Part shown: in pieces, positions 24,641-36,059 of the stretch
Layout of the letters: each line of letters starts with the position of its first letter
How positions within the stretch are numbered: the stretch's first letter is position 1
Source of the DNA: Haematobia irritans
Lineage: Eukaryota > Arthropoda > Insecta > Diptera > Muscidae
Direction of reading: 5' to 3'
DNA: 64,000 nucleotides
NCBI RefSeq assembly: GCF_050003625.1
Contig: NC_134397.1
Coordinates: 152,292,691-152,356,690 of the forward strand
The notes under the pieces: model-generated
Seen by the model: only the letters and a program-made list of their open reading frames with translations
Database searches by the model: none
What the model was told of the DNA's origin: nothing
Position numbers and translations under genes: made by a program

Positions 24641-25519
24641 AACAGTCATGCCATGCGATAATGAGGTTCAGGTTAAATTTAATATGATTTATTTGGGTTT
24701 GAATATGATACAGATCTTTAGTTTGTTTTTACTAGTCGAATGGTGTACTTCTAATTGTATGGTACTTAATCTTGTGAAGTGTAAGAAAATGACTTTTTCC
24801 AGTAGAGTTTGTGAACAGACTGAGTACTGTATTGGGAACTATATGCTGGAGAATGTGCTGAGATTTAATGATTTAGGCATATTGTTGGATTCCAGGCTTG
24901 ACTTCGGTCCTCATATAGGGGAATAAGGCTAGGGGTGTTTTGGGTTTCATTAAGAGAGGGTCCAAGGAATTTATTGATCCTTATTTGACGAAATGGCTCT
25001 TTACGACTCTGGTTAGGCCGATATTGGAGTATGCGTGTGTTGTCTGGTCACCAAGTTATCGCTATTCCTTTGATCGTGTTGAATCTGTCCAGAAGTATTT
25101 TCTTATTTTTGCTTTGAGAGGGCTTAGCTGGAATAATTTATATGACTTGCCTCCTTATTCCAGCCGTCTTTTATTAATTGATTTTCCTTCTCTTGAGCGT
25201 AGAAGGTTCATGCATGGTATTGTATTTCTCACTAATCTTATTAATGGAGATATTGATTCACACTACCTAACCTCGAAAATTTTCTATAATGTTCCTAATC
25301 GTTTAACAAGGAACTTTGTACTCTTAAAGACCGACTTTTGTAGACATAAGTATGAATAATTTAATCCGCTTAACGTTTTGTGTAGAAACTATAACTCGGT
25401 GTATACATTGCTCTCGTTATCTGAATCGATTCCCGCCATAAAGGAAATTATACTTAAGTTGGACAATAAGGTTACTGAACCAAGGGTTGTTGCCTTCTAA
25501 TTTTTCAGGTAGATTGCTA
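24641..25519 (+). pseudogene. Jockey-like LINE reverse transcriptase, C-terminal remnant
   Basis: Two frames (24648-24926 and 24940-25359) offset by a frameshift near 24925. Together they read as the end of a non-LTR reverse transcriptase and its thumb region: WC-x3-x-LNLVKCKKMTF, then DLGILLDSRLDFGPHI, GFIKR, and TTLVRPILEYACVVWSP followed by R-x-ESVQK. These are the characteristic closing motifs of Jockey-clade ORF2. The catalytic FADD region, the endonuclease and ORF1 are missing, as expected for a 5'-truncated copy. It is interrupted after 25519 by a mariner and resumes at 26581. Confidence 0.8.
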
Positions 25520-25521
25520 TA

Positions 25522-26578
25522 AAGGGTGAACACCCTTCATTTTGAAGGTGTGTGTGTGTAGAATGTTGCTCCTATTTTGATTTTGGAATTCACTCTTCAG
25601 TTGTCAAAATGCCGTCCAAGCAAGAAGAGCAGCGTATTAAAATTTTGCTCGCGCATCGCGAAAATCCGAGCTACTCGCACGCAAAGCTGGCAAAATCGCT
25701 AAAAGTTGCCAAATCAACCGTTACAAATGTAATTAAAGTGTTTGGGGAACGTTTGTCGACAGCCAGGAAGTCTGGATCGGGGGGAAATCGAAAACCGGAA
25801 GCCGCTGAGACGACAAAGAGAGTTGCCGGTAGTTTCAAGCGAAACCCTAACCTCTCTCTCCGAGATGCCGCAAATAAGCTGGGTGTATCGTCTACAACCG
25901 TGCATCGAGCCAAAAAACGAGCCGGACTATCGACTTACAAGAAGGTAGTGACTCCAAATCGCGATGATAAACAAAATACGATGGCCAAAGCGCGATGCCG
26001 GAGGCTGTACACGACGATGCTGACGAAGTTTGACTGCGTGGTAATGGACGACGAAACCTACGTCAAAGCCGACTACAAGCAGCTTCCGGGACAGGAGTTT
26101 TATACGGCACAAGGAAGGGGAAAGGTAGCAGATATTTTCAAGCACATAAACTGTCAAAGTTCGCAAAGAAATATCTGGTTTGGCAAGCCATCTGTGCCTG
26201 TGGCTTGAAAAGCAGCATTTTCATAGCTTCCGGGACTGTCAACCAAGAAATGTACGTGAAAGAGTGTTTGAATAAACGTCTGCTGCCTTCGCTGAAGAAA
26301 CACGGTTGTTCCGTACTGTTTTGGCCGGATTTGGCATCTTGCCATTACGGTAAAAAGGCCATGGAGTGGTACGCCGCCAACAACGTGCAGGTGGTTCCCA
26401 AGGACAAGAACCCTCCCAACACGCCAGAGCTCCGCCCAGTTGAGAAATAGTGGGCTATTGTCAAGCGGAACCTAAAGAAGACCAAAAAACTGCTAAGGAC
26501 GAGCAGCAGTTCAAGGCAAACTGGCTTTCTGCGGTGATTTACACGCGTTTTCCCTTAACCAAATGACCTATCGCCCTT
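25522..26578 (+). mobile_element. DD37E mariner inserted in the LINE
   Basis: Flanked by TA (25520-25521 and 26579-26580). The left end is AAGGGTGAACACC; the right end has the longer repeat TTTACACGCGTTTTCCCTTA and closes ATCGCCCT. The left inverted repeat is shortened compared with the right one and with the solo end at 10854. The LINE reads through on either side, so this insertion came after the LINE. Confidence 0.8.
25609..26450 (+). pseudogene. DD37E mariner transposase, frameshifted and stopped
   Basis: The likely start is the ATG at 25609 (MPSKQEEQRIKILLA); the frame is open slightly earlier but only over non-homologous sequence. An N-terminal paired-like domain (residues ~1-110) is followed by the DDE core: MDDETYVKAD (first Asp), LFWPDLASCHY (second Asp) and ELRPVEK (Glu). 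I count 37 residues between the second Asp and the Glu, hence DD37E. A frameshift near 26147 splits the reading frame. A stop codon directly after VEK (26448-26450) removes the C-terminus. All catalytic residues are still legible, so decay is moderate. Confidence 0.85.
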
Positions 26579-26580
26579 TA

Positions 26581-26983
26581 CATTTGAGTCTAGCTGCGGG
26601 AGTCCCTATTGTCTTGCGGTGGCCCCTACTGACCTAAGGCTCAGGGGGTCCTTTCTGGCCAATTTTCAAACACACGATGCGCCCATACTCTGACATCTGG
26701 AAGCCTTGTTTGGCTCAGCGGGGTAATGGGGTCACTTCTGACCCATTTGTTGATATATGTTGAACCTTTATTGAGTTACGCGGAGCCCGTACTGGCTCAA
26801 CGGGGTCCCTACTGACCCATCTCGAATAACTAACTTAGGAGTCCCTTCTGACTCGCTGTGGTCCTTCTGACCTATAGTGTCCCTTCTGGCCCACTTGGAA
26901 TATAGAATTGTATTTAATTGAATTGAAATTTTATATTTTGTAATGTCCCGGCTGCTATTAGCCGTGTAAATAAATAAATAAAA
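26581..26983 (+). mobile_element. LINE 3' untranslated region and (TAAA)n tail
   Basis: Continuation of the LINE after the mariner. It is a G+C-richer tract with recurring GTCC(C/T)TTCTGAC / CCCTACTGACC motifs (26600-26900), then GCTGCTATTAGCCGTGTAAA and a TAAA tail at 26966-26981. Such short tandem tails are typical of Jockey/I-type elements. An A-type element begins immediately after the tail. Confidence 0.75.
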
Positions 26984-28702
26984 AACAAGTATATACGGCC
27001 GTAAGTTCGGCCAGGCCGAATCTTATGTACCCTCCACCATGGATTGCGTAGGAACTTCTACTAAAGGCTGTCATCCACAATCGAATTACTTGGGTTGCGA
27101 TAACACTTGCCGATGGCAAGGTATCGTAAAACTTTTTAACACTGTCTTCAAAATTGTAAGTTAGTCCATAAGGGGTATATATTAAACAAAAAAAAAGGCC
27201 GATTAAATACGTATATAATTCAGTTTGAAAAATTTTCTATAGCAATAAAATTTTGACAATATTTTCTATAGAAATAAAATGTTGACAAAATTTTCTATAG
27301 AAATAAAATGTTGACAAAATGTTCTATAGAAATAAAATGTTGACAAAATTTTCTACAGAAATAAATTTTCTACAAAATTTTCTATAGAAATAAAATTTTG
27401 ACAAAATTTTCTATGGAAATAAAATATTGGCAAACATTGCTATAGAAATAAACTTTTTACAAAACTTTCTATAGAAATGAAATTTTGACAAAACTTTCTA
27501 TAGTAATAAAATTTGACAATTTTTACATGGCTGTTAGAGGCCATATACTAACGAAATGTACCAAATTTCAACCGCATCGGATGACTTTTGCTCCTCCAAG
27601 AGGCTCCGGAGGTCAAATCTGGGGATCGGTTTATATGGGAGCTATATATAATTATGGACCGATATGGACCAATTTTTGCATGGTTGTTAGAGACCATATA
27701 CTAACACCACGTACTAAATTTCAATTGAATCGGATGAATTTTGCTCATCCAAGAGGCTCCAGAGTTCAAATCTGGGGATCGGTTTATATGAGAGCTATAT
27801 ATAATTATGGACCGATATGGACCAATTTTTGCATGCTTGTTAGAGACCGTATACTAACATCAGGTACCCAATTTCAAACGGATCGGATGAATTTTGCCCC
27901 TCCAAGAGGCTCCGGAGGTCAAATCTGGGGATCGGTTTATATGGGAGCTATATATAATTATGGACCGATATGGACCAGTTTTTGTATGGTTGTTAGAGAC
28001 CATATACTAACACCACGTACCAAATTTCAATCGGGTAGGATGAAGTTTGCTCCTCCAAGAGGCTCCGGAGGTCAAATCTGGGGATCGGTTTATATGGGAG
28101 CTATATATATTTATGGACCGATATGGACCAATTTTTGCATGGTTGTTAGAGACCGTATACTAACATCAGGTACCAAATTTCAACCGGATCGGATGAATTT
28201 TGCCCCTCCAAGAGGCTCCGGAGGTCAAATCTGGGGATCGGTTTATATGGGGGCTATATATAATTATGGACCGATATGGACCAATTTTTGCATGGTTGTT
28301 AGAGACCGTATACTTAGACCACGTACCAAATTTCAACCGGATCGGATGAATTTTGCTGCTCCGGAAGGCTCCGCAAGCCAAATTTGGGGATCGGTTTATA
28401 TGGGGGCTATACGTAAACGTGGGCCGATATGGCCCATTTTCAATACCATCCGACCTACATCAATAACAACTACTTGTGCCAAGTTTCAAGTCGATAGCTA
28501 GTTTCGTTCGGAAGTTAGCGTGATTTCCACAGACGGACGGACAGCCGGACAGACGGACGGACGGAATGACATGCTTAGATCGACTCAGAATGTCACCACG
28601 ACCCAGAATATATATACTTTATGGGGTCTTAGAGCAATATTTCGATGTGTTACAAACGGAATGACAAAGTTAATATACCCCCATCCTATGGTGGAGGGTA
28701 TA
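26983..28702 (+). mobile_element. A-type element with six monomers
   Basis: Begins AACAAGTATATACGGCC and the TTCGGCCAGGCCGAA hairpin. The terminal block comes next, then the TTCTATAGAAATAAAAT minisatellite (27225-27520), six 153-bp monomers (27600-28430), the GACG microsatellite (28530-28565), and the closing hairpin CCATCCTATGGTGG at 28683. The 338-codon frame over 27485-28501 is the 51-residue readout of the monomers, not a protein. Confidence 0.8.
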
Positions 28703-29656
28703 ATTATCCCCTTATTATCAATGAAAGTTCATATTTGTTATATTTCCTGCTATCTGGAACCTTAACTTTTTTTCACGAATTTTGTTTTCTTTCCAATATT
28801 TGGTTCATGACCTTAAGTATGAGTGTGCCAATTTGCGGTGCCATAAAAACGTTGAGTAGCAGCGATTTTTTCGCTATACACGATGTCCTTGAATAGCTAT
28901 TCATGCACCATATGCATAAGTTTGTCTGTGTGTGTGTTTCATGTAATCGGTGCTTGAATACACTTGCAGACAAAGAGGATTCTAACAAGTAGTACAAAAC
29001 AGAGCTCTAAGCTGTTTTTATAAAACTCTTAGGCGTGTTTGAAACGAAACGCATAGTCGTTTCTACCGTCGTTGCGGGCAACATATAAAGAAGAATGTGG
29101 TTTAGTCTTTATGCCAAAAATACTCTTGACTCTATTCTGAGTGTGGGGTTTTTGTAAGCAGAATTAACGGATTTCAGTTGAGTTTTTTTTTTGCATTTGC
29201 CATTCTACAATGCTTTCTAGTCTTTGCTATTATCTAGACCACCATTTTAGTTTTTTTTTGTGGAATTGTTAGTTCTGTGGTTAGTTTAGGTTTGTACATC
29301 CACAGTTATGCAAATCTAATTTACACCATCTTTTTGAGTTTATGTTGTTATGGTGCATTTAAGTATGTAACTGTGATACCACAGTTATTTTGAGGGATTA
29401 TCCTTATGGAGGAGGCTTTTTGTATTTTTGTTTTCTTTTTCAGATAAATTTTATGTTAGTTTAGTATAAGCACACGACATTTATTTCCAAGCTTCGACCA
29501 AAAAGCGTATCTTTTTTGCAAGTATCAACTTTTTTATGGACAAGCGTCATGAAGATTTTCATATTGTCTACATTACCAGGTATACCGGTATGAAGTGAGC
29601 GTCAAGATACAAATGTCTCAATAAGGAACATTTGTTGTGAACGAGCCTTTATTTTT
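28703..29656. other. Spacer, nothing recognised
   Basis: A short TG microsatellite occurs at 28922-28936. There are no element ends, RNA motifs or convincing frames. Overlapping frames of 74-83 codons on both strands near 28650-29000 have no motif. Confidence 0.4.
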
Positions 29657-30085
29657 TATACCCTCAACCATAGGATGGGGAGGGTATATTAACTTTGTCA
29701 TTCCGTTTGTAACACATCGAAATATTGCTCTAAGACCCCACAAAGTATATATTCTGGGTGGTGGTGAAATTCTGAGTCAATATAAGCATGTCCGTCCGTC
29801 CGTCCGTCCGTCTGTTGAAATCACGCTAACTTCCGAACGAAACAAGCTATCGACTTGAAACTTGACACAAGTAGTTGTTATTGATGTAGGTCGGATGGTA
29901 TTGCAAATGGGCCATATCGGTCAACTTTAAAGTATAGCCCCCATATAAACCGACGCTCAGATTTGATTTGCACAGCCTCTTGGAGGAGCAAAATTCACCC
30001 GATGCGGTAGAAATTTGGTACATAGTGTTAGTATATGATCTCTAACAACCATGCAAAAATTAGTCCATATCGGTCGATAATTATA

Positions 30086-31019
30086 AAGGGTGATTTGTTA
30101 AGAGCTTGATAACTTTTTTAAAAAAAAAAACGCATAAAATTTGCAAAATCTCATCGGTTCTTTATTTGAAACGTTAGATTGGTCCATGACATTTACTTTT
30201 TGAAGATAATTTCATTTAAATGTTGACCGCGGCTGCGTCTTAGGTGGTCCATTCGGAAAGTCCAATTTTGGGCAACTTTTTCGAGCATTTCGGCCGGAAT
30301 AGCCCGAATTTCTTCGGAAATGTTGTCTTCCAAAGCTGGAATAGTTGCTGGCTTATTTCTGTAGACTTTAGACTTGACGTAGCCCCACAAAAAATAGTCT
30401 AAAGGCGTCAAATCGCATGATCTTGGTGGCCAACTTACCGGTCCATTTCTTGAGATGAATTGTTCTCCGAAGTTTTCCCTCAAAATGGCCATAGAATCGC
30501 GAGCTGTGTGGCATGTAGCGCCATCTTGTTGAAACCACATGTCAACCAAGTTCAGTTCTTCCATTTTTGGCAACAAAAAGTTTGTTAGCATCGAACGATA
30601 GCGATCGCCATTCACCGTAACGTTGCGTCCAACAGCATCTTTGAAAAAATACGGTCCAATGATTCCACCAGCGTACAAACCACACCAAACAGTGCATTTT
30701 TCGGGATGCATGGGCAGTTCTTGAACGGCTTCTGGTTGCTCTTCACTCCAAATGCGGCAATTTTGCTTATTTACGTAGCCATTCAACCAGAAATGAGCCT
30801 CATCGCTGAACAAAATTTGTCGATAAAAAAGCGGATTTTCTGCCAACTTTTCTAGGGCCCATTCACTGAAAATTCGACGTTGTGGCTCGTTAGTAAGTCT
30901 ATTTATGATGAAATGTCAAAGCATACTGAGCATCTTTCTCTTTGACACCATGTCTGAAATCCCACGTGATCTGTCAAATACTAATGCATGAAAATCCTAA
31001 CCTCAAAAGAATCACCCTT
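30086..31019 (-). mobile_element. rosa-like DD41D mariner, internally deleted, copy 2
   Basis: Flanked by TA (30084-30085 and 31020-31021), with the same ends as copy 1 (AAGGGTGATTTGTTAAGAGC on the left). It lies inside a monomer of an A-type element (ATAATTA | TATAGCCCCC). It is almost identical to 423-1356 except around the transposase N-terminus, where the deletion is different. Confidence 0.85.
30193..30911 (-). pseudogene. DD41D transposase remnant, start codon lost
   Basis: The catalytic domain matches copy 1, with the same three Asp motifs. Upstream, the frame reads NRLTNE then PQRRIFSEWALEKLAENP, so this copy keeps about ten residues that copy 1 lost and lacks about eleven that copy 1 kept. 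The original ATG is ATA here (codon at 30906-30908), so the first usable Met is internal (30846). Both copies lack the helix-turn-helix region. Not expected to be active. Confidence 0.8.
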
Positions 31020-31881
31020 TATATAGCCCCCATATAAACCGATCCCCAGATTTGGCTTGCGGAGCCTCTAAGAGAAGCAAATTTCATCCCATCCGGCTGA
31101 AATTTGGTACATGGTGTTAGTATATGGTCTCTAACAACTTCGCAAAAATTGGTTCACATCGGTCCATAATTATATATAGCCCCCTTATAAATCGATCCCC
31201 AGATTTGGCTTGCGGAGCCTCTAGGAGACGCAAATTTCATCCGATCCGGCTGAAATTTGGTATATGTTGTTAGTATATTATCTCTAACAACCATGCCAAA
31301 ATTGAGCCACATCGGTCCATAATTATATATAGCCCCCATATAAACCGATCCCAAGATTTGACCCCCGGAGCCTCATGGATGAGAAAAATTCATCGGATTC
31401 GCTTGAAATTTGGTACGTGCTGTTAGTATATGATCTCTAACAACCATGCAGGAATCGGTCCATATCGTTAAATAATTATATGTAGCCCCCATTTAAACCG
31501 ATCCCAAGATTTGACCCCCGGAGCCTCATGGATGAGAAAAATTCATCGGATTCGCTTGAAATTTGGTACGTGCTGTTAGTATATGATCTCTAACAACCAT
31601 GCAGGAATCGGTCCATATCGTTAAATAATTATATGTAGCCCCCATATAAACCGATCCCCAGATTTGACCCCCAGAGCCTCATGGATGAGAAAAATTCATC
31701 CGATTTGCTTGAAATTTGGTACGTGCTGTTAGTATATGATCTGTAACAACCATGCAGGAAATGGTCCATATCGGTAAATAATTGTATGTAGCCCCCATAT
31801 AAACCGATCCCCAGATTTGACCTCCGGAGCCCATTGGAGGAGCAAAGTTCATCCGATCCGGTTGAAATTTGGTACGTGGTG

Positions 31882-32165
31882 TCTGTCTGTAATCACATTT
31901 TTGTGATCAAAGTCTAGGTCGCAGTTTTAGTCCAACCAATGTGGTAGATTTATATGGGGGATATATCAAAACGACGACCCATATAATTCAACATACAGAC
32001 AGACGGACATCTTTAACTATATTGTCCTAGAATTTTTCCGTCATCAAAAATATGTACACTTTATATAGTCGGAAGTCGATATTTCGATGTGTTACAAATG
32101 GAAGTCGATATTTCGATGTGTTACAAATGGAATGACAAACGTAATATACCTCTATCATCATGCTA
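31882..32165. repeat. Mosaic of C-type and D-type terminal segments
   Basis: 31885-31937 is reversed C-type sequence (AAAGTCTAGGTCGCAGTTTT). It passes into a monomer start (TATATGGGGGATATATC), then a D-type end (GACAGACGGACAT, TTTATATAGTCGGAAGTCG). A 30-bp piece (GAAGTCGATATTTCGATGTG...) is duplicated at about 32070 and 32101. The closing hairpin is decayed (ATCATCATGCTATGATGA). Confidence 0.65.
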
Positions 32166-34445
32166 TGATGACGCTTGCATTTCGCTGTTTGACTGAATCT
32201 GAAAAATGTTGATTACTTCCACACATTTTTGTCATGAATCAATAAAAATGATTTTACGAAAAAAACCATTTGATTTTTTTTTATTTTTAAATTTTTTCCC
32301 GATTTATTCTGATTGTTTCCTTAGTTTTAGCCCACGTTAATTTGCATAAACTTGGACAAATCCATATCAATGGTTTTTGCTTTTAGTAAACTCGTTTAAA
32401 CAATATAATTAATACATAAGCTTTGACAAATCCTGTACAAGTTACAAAACAAAAATGAAAAAAAATTATGACCAAGCAAATGAAGCATATATATTTTCCT
32501 CTTGGACTAAGCTAAAGTATTTATGACTTTTGGTTTGAAAAATAAAATTTTTTCTTTGTATTGCTGGGATGGTGAAGATGGTATATGAGAGTTGCTGTTG
32601 ACGTTGCAAAGCCAAACAGGCATACAGACATATGTAGCACCAGTAGAGCAAAATACATACTTATAATGATGGTTTTAAAAAGTTGTTATAGTAGATTATA
32701 TCCTCGAAATTGTATCGTCAAAAAGTTTTCGTCGTCTTTTTTTTTGTGGAATATGTTGTAGTTGTTATTTATGCTTTCCTTAGCTGTTCGCTGTTAAATC
32801 ACTTAATAGATTAAGCCTACTTAAGAGATTTCAAAGTCATCAGATACCAAGACGACAAAAAAAAATCCAATGAAAACCAACCAGAAAAGTTTTACTCGTC
32901 TTATTTGTTTTTATGTTGTGCCGAAAATTCAGCACGTTTCGAATGCAACCCCAGTTGTTATATAAAAATGTCAAATGAATGCTTTCGCCAAAATTGTTCA
33001 ACATTTAAATGGAAACAGGATGGTAGATACACTGACATGACGAGGCAGGACTTATATGCGGAGAAAAAATGTGAAGTCCTAGGGAAAAACTAAAAAAAAT
33101 CGTCACTTTTAGATACACCGAGAATACATATTGGTTGGGATGACCGAATTTATTGCCAACCTCTTTTTGGCAGTTGCAGCAACTATCTGCTGGCAGTTGT
33201 GATACCCGATAAATTCGGTCGACTCGATCGAAATCCAACTAATACCATATATGGAGTTGGTTGTCCTAGACGATGCAATTGGTCGTTAGTCCCTTTTTAT
33301 TTGGTTGTATTACCCAACTTTATTAGCACCTTAACCGAATTGAAAATACATTTTTCATCAAAATATTGTATTTAATATTTTTAAATGATAGAAAGGTACA
33401 TAAGTTAACAAAAATTTTCACCTTTAAAAGTACCCGCCAACTTGGATTGTTGAATTGACAGGCAATGGGAGTTAAATCTCTGGGACTCTTGGTACATTTG
33501 TACTTATAAATGGAGTCCAAACTGAGCACATAGCATAAAAATGGGCCAACATAGCTTGACTAAAAACACATTAAATTAAGTTAGAAAATTAGTGTGGAGT
33601 TTTAAAAATTTAATAAGAATCTACTCTACATGGTCACTTCCTTTGGGGTTTCATAAACAAAATAAAGACGTGTAGATGGATTTTTCCATTAGAGGCCCTT
33701 TAAAGTCGTTGCATGATTTATACTTTCGTCCTTTAAGACAAGAAAATTGTTCCACATCTAATACTTTACGAGTATATAACTCGATCTCTATTTGATCCCA
33801 ATCAATTGAAGATACGCACTGTTTATCTTGCTCTTTGCATGATGATTGCGCAAGTAATTCGTGAAAATATTTGACAGACTGTCCACGATGATTTAAATAA
33901 ACTTAGAAACGGCTGAAAATATTCAGTTTTCAGTGGTTTTTATATTAAATTAAAAATAAAACACACATTGAATAATTGATAATAACAATATTGACATTTC
34001 AAAATATTTCCACCGGAATTCGGCTGTGACTATCAATTGTAAGTGCTGAATAGTAAATGACGGTTATGAAGGTTTTATAAGGTAGGTTGTGCGTATCGAA
34101 TTCGATCAAAATTTTTCAATAAAGAGGCAATTAGTTCAGACAACCATTTGACTTGTATTGCAAACAACAATCTATAATAATAAGCTCCGAAAGGTAGAAG
34201 GAACCAAATAATGGTTGTAAATAAAGTAAATAGATTGACACAACTGTGATTTCATTCTAAATGCTGCGTTTTCATTGCAACAATCGATTTTCAACTAATA
34301 TCTTCTCTGTGTGTATAAAGTCAAAATATCGGTCTTGCTTTACGTTGAAACTGATTTGAGATGCAATTCATCAGTAATAGTATCAAATATTAAAAAAAAA
34401 CTAGCAATTGAACAGTCAAATTACCCAATAATTGAAAAACTCCTT
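32166..34445. other. Longest tract without recognised features
   Basis: 2.3 kb of AT-rich sequence outside the repeat families. No frame exceeds 77 codons and none has a motif. No terminal repeats, tRNA-like or tandem structure were seen. It could be intronic or intergenic host DNA. Confidence 0.4.
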
Positions 34446-34470
34446 TAATTAATTAATTAATTAATTAATA
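34446..34470. repeat. (TTAA)n microsatellite
   Basis: Six perfect TTAA/TAAT repeats immediately upstream of an A-type end. Confidence 0.9.
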
Positions 34471-34491
34471 AAACCTAAAAATATGACTAAT

Positions 34492-35072
34492 TATACCCTC
34501 CACCATAAGATGGGGGGTATATTAACTTTGTCATTCCGTTTGTAACACATCGAAATATTGCTCTAAGACCCCATGAGGTATATATATTCTGGGTCGTGGT
34601 GAAATTCTGAGTCGATCTGAGCATGTCCGTCCGTCCGTCCGTCCGTCCATCTGTTGAAATCACTCTAACTTCCGAACGAAACAAGCTATCGACTTGAAAC
34701 TTGGCACAAGTAGTTGTTATTGATGTAGGTCGGATGGTATTGCCAATGGGCCATATCGGTTCACTTTTACGTATAGCCCCCATATAAACGCACTTTAGAT
34801 TTGGCTTGCGGAGCCTTTAAGAGAAGCATATTTCATCCGATCTGGCTGAAATTTTCTACATGGTGTTGGTATATGGTCTCTAAGAACAATGCAAAAATTG
34901 GTTCACATCGGTCCATAATTATATATAGCCCCCATATAAATCGATCCCCAGATTTGGCTTGCGAAGCTTCAAAGAGAAGCAAATTTCATCCGATCCGGCT
35001 GAAATTTGGTACATGGTGTTAGTATATGGTCTCTAAGAACCACGCAAAAATTGGTCCACATCGGTCGATAAC
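34492..35072 (-). mobile_element. A-type element fragment
   Basis: The ATACCCTCCACCATAAGATG hairpin, a five-unit GTCC microsatellite (34626-34648), the conserved block and two monomers are present. It is truncated inside the second monomer at about 35072. 35073-35560 beyond it has no recognised feature. Confidence 0.75.
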
Positions 35073-35644
35073 ACTAGCCAACAGCCGTTTTGTTATTTGG
35101 TTCTAGCATCATTTTTCTCATTGATTTTGACCTACTAAACACGAAAATGAGTTTTAAAATTTTTTCTGTCAATTGGTTTTCGAGATACAAATTTTTGAAC
35201 TTTTTTTTAAATTTTTGGAGGTACACTTACAATTTTGAGCATATTTTTCGTCTTCTTTGACCTATTTGATCCTACTACTACTCAAATTAAAGAAAATTGT
35301 GCCGTCTACAACTCATTCTCCTAAAATTTTCAAATCGGGTAAGTAGTTTTGATGTTGGCGGCTTAAAAAGTTTAAAAAACGGCGTTTTTTTATAAAAATG
35401 TGGCAGAAAAAAACATATAAAAATTCATATAAAATATAAAACACGATGCTAACAGCAATTTTTTTACGTATAGGTGGAATTTTTACAAAGAAAATAAGCC
35501 CTTACTTATCAAAATCTGACAACAAATAGAGAACTTATAATTTTTTTGGTAAAAGACCGAAAAGACCAAATCACAATTCAATTAATTGGAAAAATTGTAT
35601 TTCTATAGAAAATCTTGTCCAAATTTTATTTCTATGGACAATTT

Positions 35645-35726
35645 TCTAAATACGTCTGTCTGTGTGTTGTAATCAAGCTACAGCTTTCAGCAATGGTGCT
35701 ATCATCCTGCAATTTGGCACATACAC
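35645..35726 (-). repeat. D-type microsatellite-block fragment
   Basis: GTCTGTCTGTGTGTTGTAAT, then CAAGCTACAGCTTTCAGCAATG, corresponds to the reversed D-type block found at 54545-54610. Neither hairpin end nor monomer is present. Confidence 0.55.
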
Positions 35727-35727
35727 T

Positions 35728-36020
35728 CATAGAAAAAATCATGCACGGCGTGCTAATTTCAAAACGATTCGTTCATGAAAGTGAATCAACACACATGTGG
35801 TGTCAAACTGAGAACAGGCGGTGTCAATCTGACAACGATAAAATGACACCATGCGTTGTCAAAACAACAACCAGCGTTCATGATCTGACAACGCTATGGT
35901 TACGACTTTATAAACAAAATTAAAAAAAGATTTCTGCTGGCGTGACTCGAACCTGTGTTTTCTGCACCATACGCGTTAACAGTCGCCTTAGCACATTGTA
36001 CCACCGAGGGAGTTACCATA
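35728..36020 (-). repeat. TA-flanked CACTCATAGAAAAAAT element end with tRNA-like module
   Basis: Starts after TA with CACTCATAGAAAAAATCATG, resembling the ends of element X. At 35934-36016 (minus) lies a tRNA-like sequence: A-box region GGTGGTACAATGTGCTAAGG, B box GGTTCGAGTC, and a long spacer between them like a class II tRNA. Several TTGTCAGAT/TGACA motifs occur in the body. No matching far end was found, so the boundaries are uncertain. Confidence 0.5.
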
Positions 36021-36059
36021 ATAACATCTAACGATTATTTTAAGACTTGTCATGGCCAA

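Larger units (their letters stand above)
29657..31881 (-). mobile_element. A-type element interrupted by a DD41D mariner
   Basis: The end hairpin and GTCC block (29790-29815) are followed by about seven monomers. The first is split by the mariner at 30086-31019. The monomer pair at 31350-31502 and 31503-31655 is practically identical, giving an exact 153-bp period. The array ends at about 31881, where it changes into a C-type segment, so the hairpin end of this copy is missing. Confidence 0.8.

Noticed and set aside
25671..25948. Antisense and alternate frames over the DD37E transposase
   Set aside because: Shadows of the real transposase frame (25609 onward), which has the domain motifs.
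27485..28501. 338-codon open frame (and 279 codons at 21473-22312)
   Set aside because: It is a 51-residue repeat that exactly follows the 153-bp monomers of an A-type element; the opposite strand is open too. Repeat readout, not a protein.
32905..33093. Cys-rich 62-codon frame as a small secreted protein
   Set aside because: No convincing signal peptide; the cysteines have no family pattern and the frame lies in otherwise featureless DNA.
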